Program-made: the position numbers and the translations under genes
Shown: positions 12,758-24,223 of the stretch, one piece after another
How positions within the stretch are numbered: position 1 is the stretch's first letter
Layout of the letters: each line of letters begins with the position of its first letter
From: Eucommia ulmoides
Lineage: Eukaryota > Streptophyta > Magnoliopsida > Garryales > Eucommiaceae
Direction of reading: 5' to 3'
DNA: 64,000 nt
Assembly (NCBI GenBank): GCA_016647705.1
Contig: CM028330.1
Coordinates: forward strand, 31,204,649 to 31,268,648
Notes under the pieces: generated by a model
Seen by the model: the letters and a program-made list of their open reading frames with translations, nothing else
Databases searched by the model: none
What the model was told of the DNA's origin: nothing

Positions 12758-13456
12758 CAGGTGAGTGTACTGTCTTCTTGCCAAACTATTTTCTCTGTAT
12801 ATATATGATGACATATGTGTTTACTTACACTGTACGATTTCATAAATGATATGGATCAAACAGGTTTTTGGGGTGAGTTGGTAAAATGAATTTCCGGAGA
12901 ATTATGTTGGTTTCTAAAAAGAAGGATAAAAAATATTTTTGTTGGATATGGGTGGTACTTTTAAAAAGGAGAGTGAAAAACAAGATATGGATGTTTCTCC
13001 CCGAAAAGGGGTGTGGTTTATATTCTTCCCATAAGGGGTGTGAATTTTTGACGATGTGGATGTTTCTCCTCGTAAGGGGTATGGATTATATTTCTCCCTA
13101 GAAGGGGTGTGGATATTTCGTAGGAAGGCATTCCTACGGATGTTACGGTACCGTTACAACTCCCGATCATGAGGTTAAAACGATCACTATGGCTAGCTAG
13201 TGTGTGTTGTGGTGGAATGGTGGTTTGAGATATGTGTTTGAGATGTGGTGTTTTACTTATATTGGGTGATTTATTATTTATTATGGTGATTGGTATGATT
13301 TTATACTAGATGGATTTGGATTTGGATGGAACTTATCTATATCGCTTTATTTTCATTACTTATATACTTATGCTTATCCATATTTAATTGTGGTAATATT
13401 TAGAATATATTATTATTTTAAAAATATTTTACTAAGAAGGCAGTACACTCGCAGGT
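12758..13456 (+). other. Inverted repeat with splice-like borders in LTR-F
   Basis: CAGGTGAGTGTACTGTCTTCTT at 12758-12780 is nearly the reverse complement of AAGAAGGCAGTACACTCGCAGGT at 13434-13456. The left arm contains a consensus donor CAG|GTGAGT and the right arm an acceptor-like GCAG|GT. The homologous solo LTR at 17355-19545 has both arms in the same relative places. Confidence 0.45.
12980..13115 (+). repeat. Degenerate short tandem repeat in LTR-F
   Basis: The words 'ggatgtttctcc' and 'aaggggtgtgg' alternate several times with 'tttatattctcc'-like spacers. The small ORF at 12886-13101 runs through these repeats and is not a gene. Confidence 0.5.
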
Positions 13457-13747
13457 ACAACAGCTAGGAGTCGGTTCCCTACTGGCACTAGGTAGAGTCC
13501 AGCGATGGTGTAGTATGGAAATATTTTGGGAGGAGCTGTTTGAGGCGAACATGTGAGAGCTTCATTGTTGTTATTGTAATTCAGAGACGGATGTGTCCCC
13601 AGTTAGAGATGTTGTATATGGTGACAATTTGTGGTTGTATATTTTTTTACGCACTTTGTCGTTTACTAGTGGGTTTGACGTTAAGATGAGGTCATGGCGA
13701 CGTCACGCCGGCCCCATGATGACGGGTGTTCGGGGTGGAGTGTGACA

Positions 13748-14860
13748 ACTAGGTAGAGCTACTAATGTTTGAATGCAGCAAAAAGAAATATAAACGGACC
13801 GATCACACGCATCAGGTAACCGATAATCAGGAAGTACGGGACAAATTCAAAGATCGCACATAATCTGAAGCCTCTAAACAAGTGCATATCCAGGCAAACT
13901 CTTCCTCTGGAAAAGTTGAAGTGTAATCTGAAGTAGATAGAGTATCTCCTATCAATAAAGAAGGAACCTCAGCCATAAACATCTCAATAGACCGTGAGAT
14001 CACTAGACGAAAATAAGGATCTATCTAGATCATGTACTCTAAATTGGCAGAAGGATGGGCCGAAAATGGAATCCGATTGAAAGTCAAATGACATCACTCC
14101 CACTAAGTATAGGCCGCAACATCTTGAGCTTCGTTCCCGAACAGAAAAGTATACACTCTACAAATAATATTTTTCACTATCTTAGCATCCATTTTGGAAG
14201 CATTTTAGATGTCATTTAGAATAGTTTTAGATGTCATTTAGAATAGTTTTCGCCAAGAAAAACTTAGTTTTTAACACATCTAGGCCAAAATCGGATTTTA
14301 TTTATTTATTTATTTTGTTTAATGAAGAAAACTCATCAAAAAAGTAGTTCAAAACTGAAAATAAGTTGTTTTGTATTTGGGCATACACTAGTTTAGGTAA
14401 TTTCATCATGAAATTAGTATTCTTGCAGAAGTAAAATTAGGAAATTAACCATCATGAGTTTAGGTGTACTATATTCGAATTTAACCTCATTCATGTTTGC
14501 TAATTTTAACAGGCCATTTAGTTACCTTAGTTTTAATTACACTTTAAGCACCCCGTAATTTAGTTTCATCTCTCCTAGTTTATTCTTTTACTTTCACCTT
14601 ACATTGGTACTATTATCATCATTTAGCATAAGATAGGTAGTTGGTATATTCAATTCGCACAACAAAAGTAAGGTCATGTAGGTGACACACCAGATTCTTG
14701 AAAGTAGAGAAAATAGAGAACGAAAAGAAGAGGAAAATAAGTTTTCATTCCTCCCTCTTAAAATCCACAAAATCCATTCATTTTTTGAAATGGGTTTCAA
14801 GGGATTTTTCTAGGCATCAGTTTTGAAAACATTCTTTGAGCCAAGATTTATGTTTGAAAA
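13748..14860 (-). mobile_element. Leader/internal remnant of a minus-strand Tat/Ogre-type element
   Basis: Read on the minus strand, the part next to the PBS (about 14600-14860) matches 500-680 of the plus-strand element, including the 'gagggagga' purine run. Farther left no gag or polymerase motif is visible and stops are frequent. It is cut off at 13747 by LTR-F. Confidence 0.45.
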
Positions 14861-14872
14861 GGATTCGCTACC
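14861..14872 (-). promoter_or_regulatory. Primer-binding site of the minus-strand Tat/Ogre-type element
   Basis: Minus-strand TAGCGAATCC corresponds to TGGCGACTCC at 489-498, with two substitutions. It lies immediately inside the LTR end. Confidence 0.5.
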
Positions 14873-17658
14873 TAGTATGGGTTAAATGGTGTGTTAGATC
14901 ACCAGGATTTTAGAAATTTATTTTTTATTTTGAAATAGCCCATGTTTTGACTCCTAAAGGTTTTGTACCAGAGATTTCTTTAATTTCGGGGGTCGTTTAT
15001 GCATGGGGAAAGTTTTAAGCACCTCAAGATAGCCGTCCAAAGATGGTACCTTAGTCTAAATAGATGTTCACATTTAAACAAATTCCAAGTAATTTCTTTT
15101 GATCTTGTTTAACAAAATAATTCCCCTTTTATGTTTTCTGTCTTTTTTTATGCATTTTTTGTGTAAGGAAAGCAGATAAAGTTAACTATCTATTAGTAAC
15201 AACAAATAAAAACATATGAAATGAAAATATTTTTGTATTTTTTGACGAGCAAACCTTGTAAAGGTTGTCTACGTATCCTGATTTTAACAGGGAATCAGGT
15301 CGAAACGCAATTCATTTGTTCATGATGAATTGATTTTTATTTAGATAGGTGATTAATCCTGTATGTGGGATGTCTACGTATCTTGGCGAGTAACCAAGGA
15401 TCAGGTCAGCATGTAGTTCATTTATGTAAGATGATTAATTTTATTTGATTTTAGTTATTAGACAAAGATTTGAATCGTACGATGATTGGTGAATAATCTC
15501 TTTGATTTTGTGAAGAACACTATAACTGAACTCACTTAGGCAAGTTTAGTATTTATGTTCGAGTTGTTAGCTAAAAAGAAAGAAAATATATATTATATAT
15601 ACCAATCCTACTCGTAACTAAGAAAGATGGGAACGTTTCTAAAGAAGGTGCACACATATCCCCGAAAGAATAGAGGTCCTCCTTTTATCCAGAGTTTTTG
15701 GCCACAAAGGTCTCGATGGTGCAGTGTGTGTGTGTGTGTGTGTAAGGTGCCAGTCCACGAGCCAGAAGACTTTGTGCCAAACTGTAATCTAGACGTTTAG
15801 CTAAAAAGTAAAGTCATTTATTAACAGTTAATGGTTTGATTTGAGTTTTGGAGTTCGATTTGATGTGCTCGTGAGAGAATCACAGAGACTATGCACATCC
15901 TCACATATTCTTAACATGTTCTTGGATGTTCAGATTTCTCACATGTTCTTAACATGTTCATCGATGTTCTTGAATGATTTTTGACATGGTTAGATGAATT
16001 TGACATGTTTTTAACATTTTGTTTTACTTGATTACATGTTATGTATGCTATGTATAGGAAATATAAGTTTAAAACCTATATGAACATACTATGTACAAGC
16101 AATATAACGCATTGAAGAAAAGATCGAAGGATTTTTAGGAGGACATATCTAGCTTAGGGGAGTGGTCTTTCCCTAAGCAATTACCTTCTTCTCTTTCTTT
16201 GCATCTTCTCAGTTGTTCTCGATCGTTTGCCATCAACCTCTTGAGATCTTCGTACAAGATCCTTAAGAACTCCTTTGGGATGGTATTTCAATAGAATTTC
16301 GAGGTGTTTTTAGAAGGGAAATCTTGAAAACTCAAGGGACCCGAGAGTAGAATGCGAGCCTAGAGAAAGAAGTTGTGGGTTAAAGCCCTTAGAATTGTAA
16401 CAACAGGGCCCTATATTTATAGGTTGGGAGGTCTGCACATTGGCCAATACGCAGGCCATCCTGGGATGTTCCTTATAGTCTGTTTGGCTTAGAGATCATC
16501 CCTTTATGTCTTGAATTTGAATGGTTTTGGACGAATCCTGAAGATTCTGTAAGATCTTTAAAGATTTGTTAATGATTTCCAAATCATTAAATATTTAAGA
16601 GTAATGATTGGCTATCTGTACGATGAAGCGTTTGTTACGCGCTCGCATATTGACTACTCGCAAGTGCACGAGGTCTAGTTTTAATATAGTGGATCTTTTA
16701 AGATCGGATATCATTCCCACAGGGACGGGTTGAATAATTGAGTACTGCAATTTACATAGTCTCCTATTATCCAGATGGTTAAAGAAATATTTTTAAATTA
16801 AACTAATTAAAACTAAATTAAACTACAATTAGTGGGTTAATCCTAACTAAGTTGATTATCTATGTATTGATTTCTTTCACTTAATACATGTTTGATTTCG
16901 TTTTAGTTAACAATAACGAAGTTTATGGTATCCAACAATCTCGGTTCTAAAACTCCTCCGCCACCTCTTCCGAGTGTAAGATAGGGGAATACGCGACTTC
17001 GTGTCAACGAAGAGGTCCCCCTCAATGTCTTAATAACTCTAAGCCATGTGAGTCTTGCCCCAACGATATCGATTGCACACTAACTAACGCCCTCCCGGGT
17101 CGTTAGATCATAACGATGTGTTTACCCTAATCCAAATCCGGGGTTACCTCTTCTGAGTATCAAACCCCGTATTCTCAAATTCAACCCTAATACCTTAACA
17201 AACATATTAAGATCGTCACAAAATGATAAACACAATCGGAATTAAAAACAAACAACCATTAAGAAAACATATATATTCCATCAAACAAATATTTACACAA
17301 CTACATCGATCCCTAACTAATATTTATCTAATCTATTGTGATCTTGACCATATATGCCACAACCCACCCCGGTTACCCAACATTCGTGGGCCGATGTGAC
17401 AACGATACAACTGATCTGAAAAATGACTAACACTAATTAAAATATCTTACACAAAAAGAATATTATTTACTATGGTCAACAAAATACATATACCACCTTC
17501 CATTGGGACTCTCTTGATCTTACAATAAAAGTATTAGTTCATTTTAACCAATCAACATATACAACCAAAATCAAAAAGAATCACTATCAAGATACTCCCC
17601 ACTACGGCCCTTCCGGAATCGACCTACTGCCAGTAGGGGATAAACGTTTCTCTACAGT

Positions 17659-18441
17659 ACCTGCGAGTGCACTGCCTTCTTAGTAATTTAAAACATATTT
17701 TCGAATTAATAATACATTCTCAATACCCTTTTAAAAAAGGGATCAAGCGTAATTATACGAATACCATAATATAAACATCTCTTCTTAAAATAAACAGTGA
17801 AAATAAATAAACAATTATATATTTATATATCTCTCCATTCCATTCAGTGTAAAACCATACCAATCATTATATGTAATAAATCGTCAATCTTAGTAAAAAT
17901 ACCCCATTTCAAATTTACTTATCACCCATATACACACCGACTAAACCATAGTCATCGTTTTAACCTCACGATCGGGAGTTGTAACGGTACCATAACCATC
18001 CGTAGGATATGCTTTCCTAGCAGACCTACCTGCGCAGATCACTGCCTACCGGACGTCTCCGGAGGCCAATAATAATATAAATCACCAAATATATCAATCA
18101 CCATAATAAATATCCATCCACCAGACCTCCCTCCGGACAGACCATAATATGAATCACCACTTGCCGAACTACCCTCCGGACAGGACATAAACTATAGCAT
18201 AGTCTAACCAACAACACCAATCAAAGTAACAACACCATCGTCAATTCAATTACCGTCAATTTCCAACAAAATTATTTATAATATCATTCTTTTTAAAACC
18301 CTAAAAATTCCACAGAAATTCATTTTACCAACTCACACAAAACCTGCTCGATCCACCACATTTATAAAATCATACAGTTTAAGTAAACATTTAGGTTGTC
18401 ATATAGAAAAATATTTTAGTAAGAAGACAGTACACTCACCT
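17659..18441 (-). other. Inverted repeat with splice-like borders (copy of that in LTR-F)
   Basis: ACCTGCGAGTGCACTGCCTTCTT at 17659-17681 and AAGAAGACAGTACACTCACCT at 18421-18441 form an inverted pair. In element sense (minus) the order is a TCAG|GTGAGTGTACTG donor, then 739 bp, then an acceptor-like CTCGCAG|GT. Confidence 0.45.
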
Positions 18442-18721
18442 GAAAATTCGTACTTGCAAGCTCCCCTGACTCCCTGCTACTAAGTCTCCGAAAATTGTGA
18501 ACCTATTTGTGACAGGACCTAAATTAATAGTGTAGTGAAAAACAACCTAATCGTGTGATGCAAACCCTACATTTATTAATTTCCCAACCACACATTTTGT
18601 CATTTGATATGTTAAGGCTATAAAACTAATTCAGTGAATCATAAACACTAATAAGAGACGTTACTTACATCAGAACGGTTGTCAATTTTCTTAGAAATTC
18701 CTTAGAATATGCTTCTGGTCC

Positions 18722-18926
18722 CCACCGCCTAGGCAAACAGGCGATTTCTTGCTCTCTGTTCTTTTACCGCCTAAGCGATCTTCCACCGCTTAGGCGATCA
18801 CGCGATTTCTTGCTTTCTGTTCTTTCACCGCCTAAGCGATCTTCCACCGCCTAAGTGACCATGCGATTTCTTGCTCTTTGTTCTTTTACCACCTAAGCGA
18901 TCTTCCACCGCCTAAGCGATCCTTGC
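18722..18926 (-). repeat. 61-bp tandem repeat carrying CACCGCCTAAGCG words
   Basis: Units start at 18722, 18783, 18844 and 18905, exactly 61 bp apart, the last one partial. Each unit has two copies of ACCGCCTAAGCGATC or close variants, separated by 'gcgatttcttgctctctg'. The GC words are half or full sites of the palindrome found in the Athila-like LTRs. Confidence 0.85.
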
Positions 18927-19365
18927 TTCGTCCCTAATAGAACAGAACAGAACAGACCGATCCTTTACCCCTTCTCGTCACCAGCTCCGGCCCTTAAATT
19001 CATCACTCCATCTCCACAATCAACCATCCCAAATTTACAAGTGATACTACCAACCTCATTCCCTTCACTCCAACTAAAACACCCACTAAAACAACACCCC
19101 ATACTACCGGTTGCAACTCCAAACAGCAAAACAGAGCACACACCCTTCACACACACATACCTGTTTCCATATAACCCCAGAAAATATCACACTTGCATAC
19201 TCCTACATCCCAAACGACCCTCAACCCTGAGAAAACACCCTAAACCAGCACCAGTGATCTCCGGCAGCTTCTTCGATGGCTTCTTCTCCTTTGCTTTTCT
19301 CTTTCTCTCTCTCGCTCTTTCTCTTGGTTGTTTCTTCCAAAATGATAGTGATCATTCCTCACCAT

Positions 19366-19407
<42 letters not shown>

Positions 19408-19857
19408 TATATGTATTTATAAAATATCTTTAGTCAAAATACTCTTTCCTCCCTCCAAACTTCTCATTTTTCTTACCTTTTTTTTTTTTTTTTTTTTTTC
19501 AAAATACACTTAAATGGCGCCCAACCATGAAATCAGGGTCTTACAATATAAACGTTAATACAAGAGATATTCATCATCATTTACAATAAAACATTACATT
19601 AGAAGAGAGAAATAAAGAGAAAAAGATCAAATCTTAAAGTGGAGTGATCCACTGTCGCCAAAGATCGATCCGCCAATATTTTCTCTTTTCCAGATAATGA
19701 ATATCTTCTTCAAGAATGGCCAAGGATCACCTCCTAAGGTTAGGGGAATCCAAGAGTGTCTAACCTCTCCAAGAGGCTTTAATGGAAATGGGGGAAAAAA
19801 TGTTTTTATAGGTGCAAGGCTTCAAAATATCTGAAAAGGTCTTCTTTATGTTTGTCG

Positions 19858-20100
19858 AGTGATCGCTGCGGTGGTGGGGATTAGCACCGCAGCTGTGGGG
19901 ATGTCGGCCAGCTTTTCAAACTCTTTGATCGTTTACCACCTAGGCAGTAAGTAAAGTCGGTTCAACCTTCACCGCGGCGGTGGAGATGAGCGCTACGGCG
20001 GTGAAACAACTTCCAACTCTCTGCACTTTCACTGCCTAGGTGGTGGGACTTGTGTATTTTCAGCCTTTCTGCATTTTCACTGCTGCGGCGACGGATCTTG
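19858..20100 (-). repeat. GC-palindrome cluster in the Athila-like solo LTR
   Basis: Contains TTCACCGCGGCGGTGG near 19967, ACCACCTAGGCAG near 19935, CACTGCCTAGGTGGTG near 20029 and CACTGCTGCGGCG near 20082. CGCG, CTAG and TGC(G/A)-type cores are mixed in one cluster, within about 300 bp upstream of the minus-strand TATA-like box at 19803-19812. Confidence 0.75.
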
Positions 20101-21403
20101 TGATCACAAAACCTTGTTTCTTCAACGTTTTTTCACCGTTTTCGCTCGTTTGTCGCTTGTTTGCGTCCCTACACCTGAATTAACTAAAAACAAACTAAAA
20201 CGCAATTAAATGTAAATGAAACAATTAAAAACTACCAAATTCGATTTAGAAGTAGATAAGTATTTTACATTTATCACTATCATTGCTTATGATTGGTAAT
20301 CATTAGTTATCATTAGTACCCATATGATATGATTAGTTGCACATAGCTCATTTAGTGCATGATGTGACCTTTTTTTGTTTGGTTTAGTGGCTAAGTACCG
20401 GTTACTTGCACTATTTCCGTTTTGTTGTCATTAACGTCTTCAAGGTGAATTGAATCTAGTCTTCTAGTGTTATTTGGCAACTATTGCTTGACAATGACAC
20501 TTGATGTAATGGGCATTGAATGCCTTCTAATAGGATTGATTGGGTTCGCTTTACCTTGTAACGGGTAGTCAAATTTCCAGTATTTCAGTTTTCCTAATAT
20601 ATTTTGATCAAAATATCTAGGTGACTTGAAAGTGGTCTTGACATATCATCCCAAGCATTTAATGCTTGATAAGATGGACATTTAATGATCTTATTAAATG
20701 CATGCTAAGTAGCGAACCGGATCAGTTCGATTTGATAATCGTTAGCTACTTCTGAAGTAACTTTGTTCTCTTCCTTAAATATTTTGTAAGAAATATCTAG
20801 GAAATATCTTGGGCATTTGATGCTCCTTAATGAGTCATTATATGTTTGGTAGGACCCTTGATTTCATGGGCTTTGATTGCAAGTTATGATGACTTCGGTT
20901 TGGTGGATTTCGAAGCAAATCTTATTCCTTTGTTACTTTGAGTGACTTAGAGTTGTCATGACAATTTATTGTCTTGATTAAAGTATTTGGCTTTGATTTA
21001 ATAGAGATTAGTACTTTAAACAAATAGTTAAAGAAAGATTTTTGGTGTCAAACAGATGTAAATGTTTCTTGAGTCAAAGTAAGTAACAAAGGTAAATTGG
21101 TGAAATGCCCTATAGTTGAAGGGTAGTAACTAATTTTTATTCATATTACAGATGATTCATAAAAATCATCATTTAATAATGTCATCTTAATCCCTCTTTA
21201 ACTTAAATTTTTTTTAGGTTGACCCGAAACTTTTACTTGACTGAATTCGGTCAAATTTAAAAAAAAAAAATATTTTTATTTTTCGTATTATCCAGTATGA
21301 TCTAAGGTAGAAATTTATTCCCTTTAAATCTCAGTTTAAAATTTATCTGAACTTGTACTTTCAATTCAATAATGACTGGACATGACAAAATGTGGTGTCT
21401 ACA

Positions 21404-24223
21404 GTAGGTTCATTAGAAATGCTAAACATAAAATTCGAAGTATGTTCACAGTATGCTAGTTTAATATCATCATCATGGATAAGAAGTCACACCGGGATAA
21501 AGTATTGCAAAAAATATATATAACTCACCGTAAACCAAAAATCCAAAATGAGTTTCATAATAAGGAAACAAGATATCAAAATTAAATAAAGCATTCAGAC
21601 TTAAATTAATATGACTTAATTGCATATAAGTGCCAATGTTGGGGTAAAATTTTGCAGTCAAATTTTGGTATCCATATCTTTAATTAGAAAAATAAAAATA
21701 AAATAAAAATAAATTAACAATGGCGAAAAAGTAAAATTAAATATTATAAATGATTATTATTTTTTTATTCCATTTTATTTTCAATCTCATTCTATATATT
21801 ATTCATAATCTACTATAATTTTTATTCATTACATGTTTTTCCTGCGAAACTGTTTGAAGAACTCCTCCAAACTTCGGAAGTAACTTCACTGCCCTCCACC
21901 GCAAAATGATATTTGTGGGGAGATACTTTAGACCATTAGATCTAAAATACAAAGCTCAATATTCAATAATTGAAAAATACATTTTCAACCCTCACATCTA
22001 ATCCAAATACTAACATTGAATAGATAAAAAATTGGGATAATTGGTGATTAGTCTCATCTAATCCAAATCCTAACGTTGAATAGATAAAAAATTGGGATAA
22101 TTGGTGATTAGTCTCGAATAGCAACTGTAATATTTTATTAGTCTCTTTTAAAATATATGTTTCCATTTAGTTACTCAAATTAGTTTTTGGTTAAAGATTA
22201 CTCCCACATGTGCTCACATCTATGTAATATTAATTAAATGTACCTGTGTAATATTAGTTACAACTTACAAATTATATATAATTAGGAGAGTGCAACGTGT
22301 GTATTGAGTCTTTCACATTTGTCTCTCTAGCGCTCGCCTACCACCACCGGTATGGCCATCACTACCTCCATACGCTTCATAGTTGCCCACCGTCCCATGC
22401 CCCTCTCTCTCTCTCTTTGCATGATCAACCTCTTACAAGCTCCACAATCGCCTATCTTTTCATTTTGGGGGCAAACAGGGACTTGTCTGGCACCATTGAT
22501 GATGTTTCCACCAATTGGGTTTTCCTCACAAGGGGAGGATCTGAGGTTGACTTAGGGAAAAGTAAAACATAACAGTCCATCATGGGTTTTGGTAGTAGGA
22601 AAGATGTGGTATATTCGATGGAAAAGCAAGATTTATTTATATTTATTATATATTTTCGGTCTTCGATCTATCTTGATTTCGACCCTAGCAGCAGCAACTA
22701 CCTAACCTAATGTAATAGGCAGATTGATAGATTTTTGAATGCCCTCTTCATTGTTTCGTCACAGTGTCAGTTACTAAATGTCTCTGATATAGACATGGTG
22801 GTAGGTAGTTATTGAGGAACCAACTATGGTGAGGACCACACAATCGCAACCAAGATTACCATAAATCCTAAATCGTTGCAAGTGCACTGATTTTTTATTT
22901 GTGTTTTTCCATTTTATTTAAGCTTTTGATTCCAATATTTATACTACCATTTCGAATTTACATGTTGTGCTTTTGGATTAATTATACTTTACCTTTTATG
23001 GTTATATCATTTTGCACTTTATCTCTCTATGGTATTTTCATTAGTACTGTGCCTCCCATAATTAGGTTTTATTGTATTTTATCTCTTAATGTAGGTTTAA
23101 TTACATGGTGACAAAGTGCTGATGAGGAGGGTAAAATACAATAAAGGCCAAATTACAAAGGGACAAAGTGGTGACACGAATAACATAGGAGACAAAGTGT
23201 AAAATGATCTAATTCTAGGGGATAAAGTGCAATTAACCATTTTTTTAATTCACAATCTAATTGGTTTACATTTAGTGTTTCAAATTTCGAATAGAAGTTA
23301 AAAAATAACATAAGATCTCCGAAGTTGCGGGCATGTCTCCGTCAAAACAAACTTATATTTCACAAGTAAGCATTTCAATTCTTTTAGCAACTGGAGTTTT
23401 GAATTTTTCAATCTATGTCGAAAAATGAAAAACACAAGATATAGAGTAGGTTAATCACTAGAAGCACTAACAACCTTGTAGGAGAGTTCAAACTTAAGCT
23501 TATGCTTATTGTGTAGGAAGGACAACATAATGGAGAAACTAAATCCATAATAAGATTAAAGCACATCACATCAGCCACAATATATTTCAAATATTAATGC
23601 ACCAATTGTGATTTTTTTTATTTTTTTTTTGCATCGTTGATTGCAAGTTCATTTGACATAATTAGAATAGGGAATTTGGGGCCTATTGTTCGACGCTTGC
23701 TCCCATGTCGTGCTTAAGGTATGCTTAAGTGGTCCTAAGTGGCAGGCTCCCATGTCATGGGTGGTGATCTTATGTTAAGTTTATAATGTTCATTTGATGA
23801 AAAAAACAAACAAACCAAACAAGCATATATTGTTGAAAAATACTTAGTTTATTATGGCTATGTTGGTTATTGTCTAACTTCTTGTTAATTGTATTTGCTA
23901 TTATGTTGTTTAGTTAACAACTACTATGTTTGTTATGGTTGTGTTGGTTATGTCTTGCTTGCTTGATGTTGGTTGTATTCGGTATTATGTTGTTTACTTG
24001 AAAACTATTTTGAGAATATTGTATAACAAAAGGGGATTTTATTTTTAAAAGAAAAAAGAAAAAAAAAAAAAAAGGTACTTCAATTCATTTTCACTCTGAT
24101 TAACACGAACAAATTGTGCTTTAGTGTTTCTCTTGTTTTTGTTTCTTTTATGTTTCTGATATTTTATTTGTTTCTATTTTTAATATGTACAAGTATGGTT
24201 TTTTACTCTATGGGCATGTGATG
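21404..24223. other. Unassigned AT-rich interval
   Basis: Lies between the Tat-type LTR and TR-GAG-2. It contains the 60-bp duplication at 21997-22116, a CT-rich segment around 22310-22420, 'gacaaagtg' words around 23110-23240, and A-rich runs at 24048-24074. The short frames here (for example 22297-22572, 22899-23111) show no domain. I see no gene. Confidence 0.3.
21997..22116. repeat. 60-bp tandem duplication
   Basis: Two units (21997-22056 and 22057-22116) beginning TCTAATCCAAAT differ at only a few positions. The repeated amino-acid pattern in the minus-strand frame at 21963-22166 is a by-product of this duplication. Confidence 0.9.

Larger units (their letters stand above)
11200..13747 (+). 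mobile_element. LTR-F, a gypsy-like LTR related to the solo LTR at 17355-19545
   Basis: The right end GGGGTGGAGTGTGACA at 13747 and several internal blocks match the reverse complement of 17355-19545. Matching blocks are 12685-12782, 12865-12885 and 13420-13500. The 5' limit is not resolved: homology is visible from about 11410 and the true start could be some hundred bases further left. The LTR holds GA and GT microsatellites (about 11690-11712, 11868-11885, 12034-12055), a C/G-rich segment and no credible gene. It is probably a Tekay/Del-type chromovirus LTR, inferred from length and the 'GTGTGACA' terminus only. Following bases are ACTAG; no matching left-hand duplication was found. Confidence 0.55.
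17355..19545 (-). mobile_element. Solo LTR of the LTR-F family (TSD ATATA)
   Basis: Flanked by ATATA at 17350-17354 and ATATA at 19546-19550. On the minus strand it starts TGTAAGACCC and ends GGGGTGGGTTGTGGCA. It is 2191 bp and has no internal domain. It shares blocks with LTR-F but adds a four-copy 61-bp tandem repeat, a (TA)n run (19369-19403) and a T run (about 19478-19499). The frames at 17797-18072 and 19041-19433 cross repeats and low-complexity sequence and are not genes. Confidence 0.85.
16617..20276 (-). mobile_element. Athila-like solo LTR (TSD CTATC), itself interrupted
   Basis: Flanked by CTATC at 16612-16616 and CTATC at 20277-20281, a perfect 5-bp TSD. On the minus strand it starts TGATAAATG and ends ...CGTACA, matching the LTR of element B. 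Internal sequence (gag, PBS, PPT) is absent, as expected when two LTRs recombine. It holds one copy of the 'GTTGGGGCAAGACTCACATG' repeat block (about 17050), a TATA-like CTATAAAAAC at about 19803-19812 and a GC-palindrome cluster upstream of it. A 2.2-kb solo LTR sits at 17355-19545. Confidence 0.85.
14873..21403 (-). mobile_element. Tat/Ogre-type LTR, minus strand, split by a nested solo LTR
   Basis: On the minus strand the LTR starts TGTAGACACCACATTTTGTC at 21403, a start familiar from Tat/Ogre LTRs, and ends beside the PBS at about 14873. Without the insertion at 16617-20276 it is about 2.9 kb. A TATA-like CCTATAAATATAGG lies at about 16410-16425 (minus). Two copies of 'TGTCTACGTATC' about 105 bp apart (15266 and 15371) belong to the subrepeats common in such LTRs. 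A (TG)n microsatellite is at 15724-15743. Confidence 0.65.

Noticed and set aside
10852..13747. LTR-F as a complete LTR with TSD ACTAG
   Set aside because: ACTAG follows the right end and occurs near 10848, but that copy is not directly followed by TG and homology to the related LTR does not reach that far, so the left border is left open.
18722..18926. Regular repeat array that could suggest a CRISPR
   Set aside because: The 61-bp units are contiguous with no unique spacers, lie inside an LTR, and the genome is that of a plant.
22297..22572. Two overlapping frames in a CT-rich region, a possible host exon
   Set aside because: They overlap in different frames, show no known motif, and have no supported neighbours or splice pattern.
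23110..23240. Repeated 'gacaaagtg' words as a tandem repeat or element end
   Set aside because: Spacing is irregular and there are no flanking borders; too weak to call.
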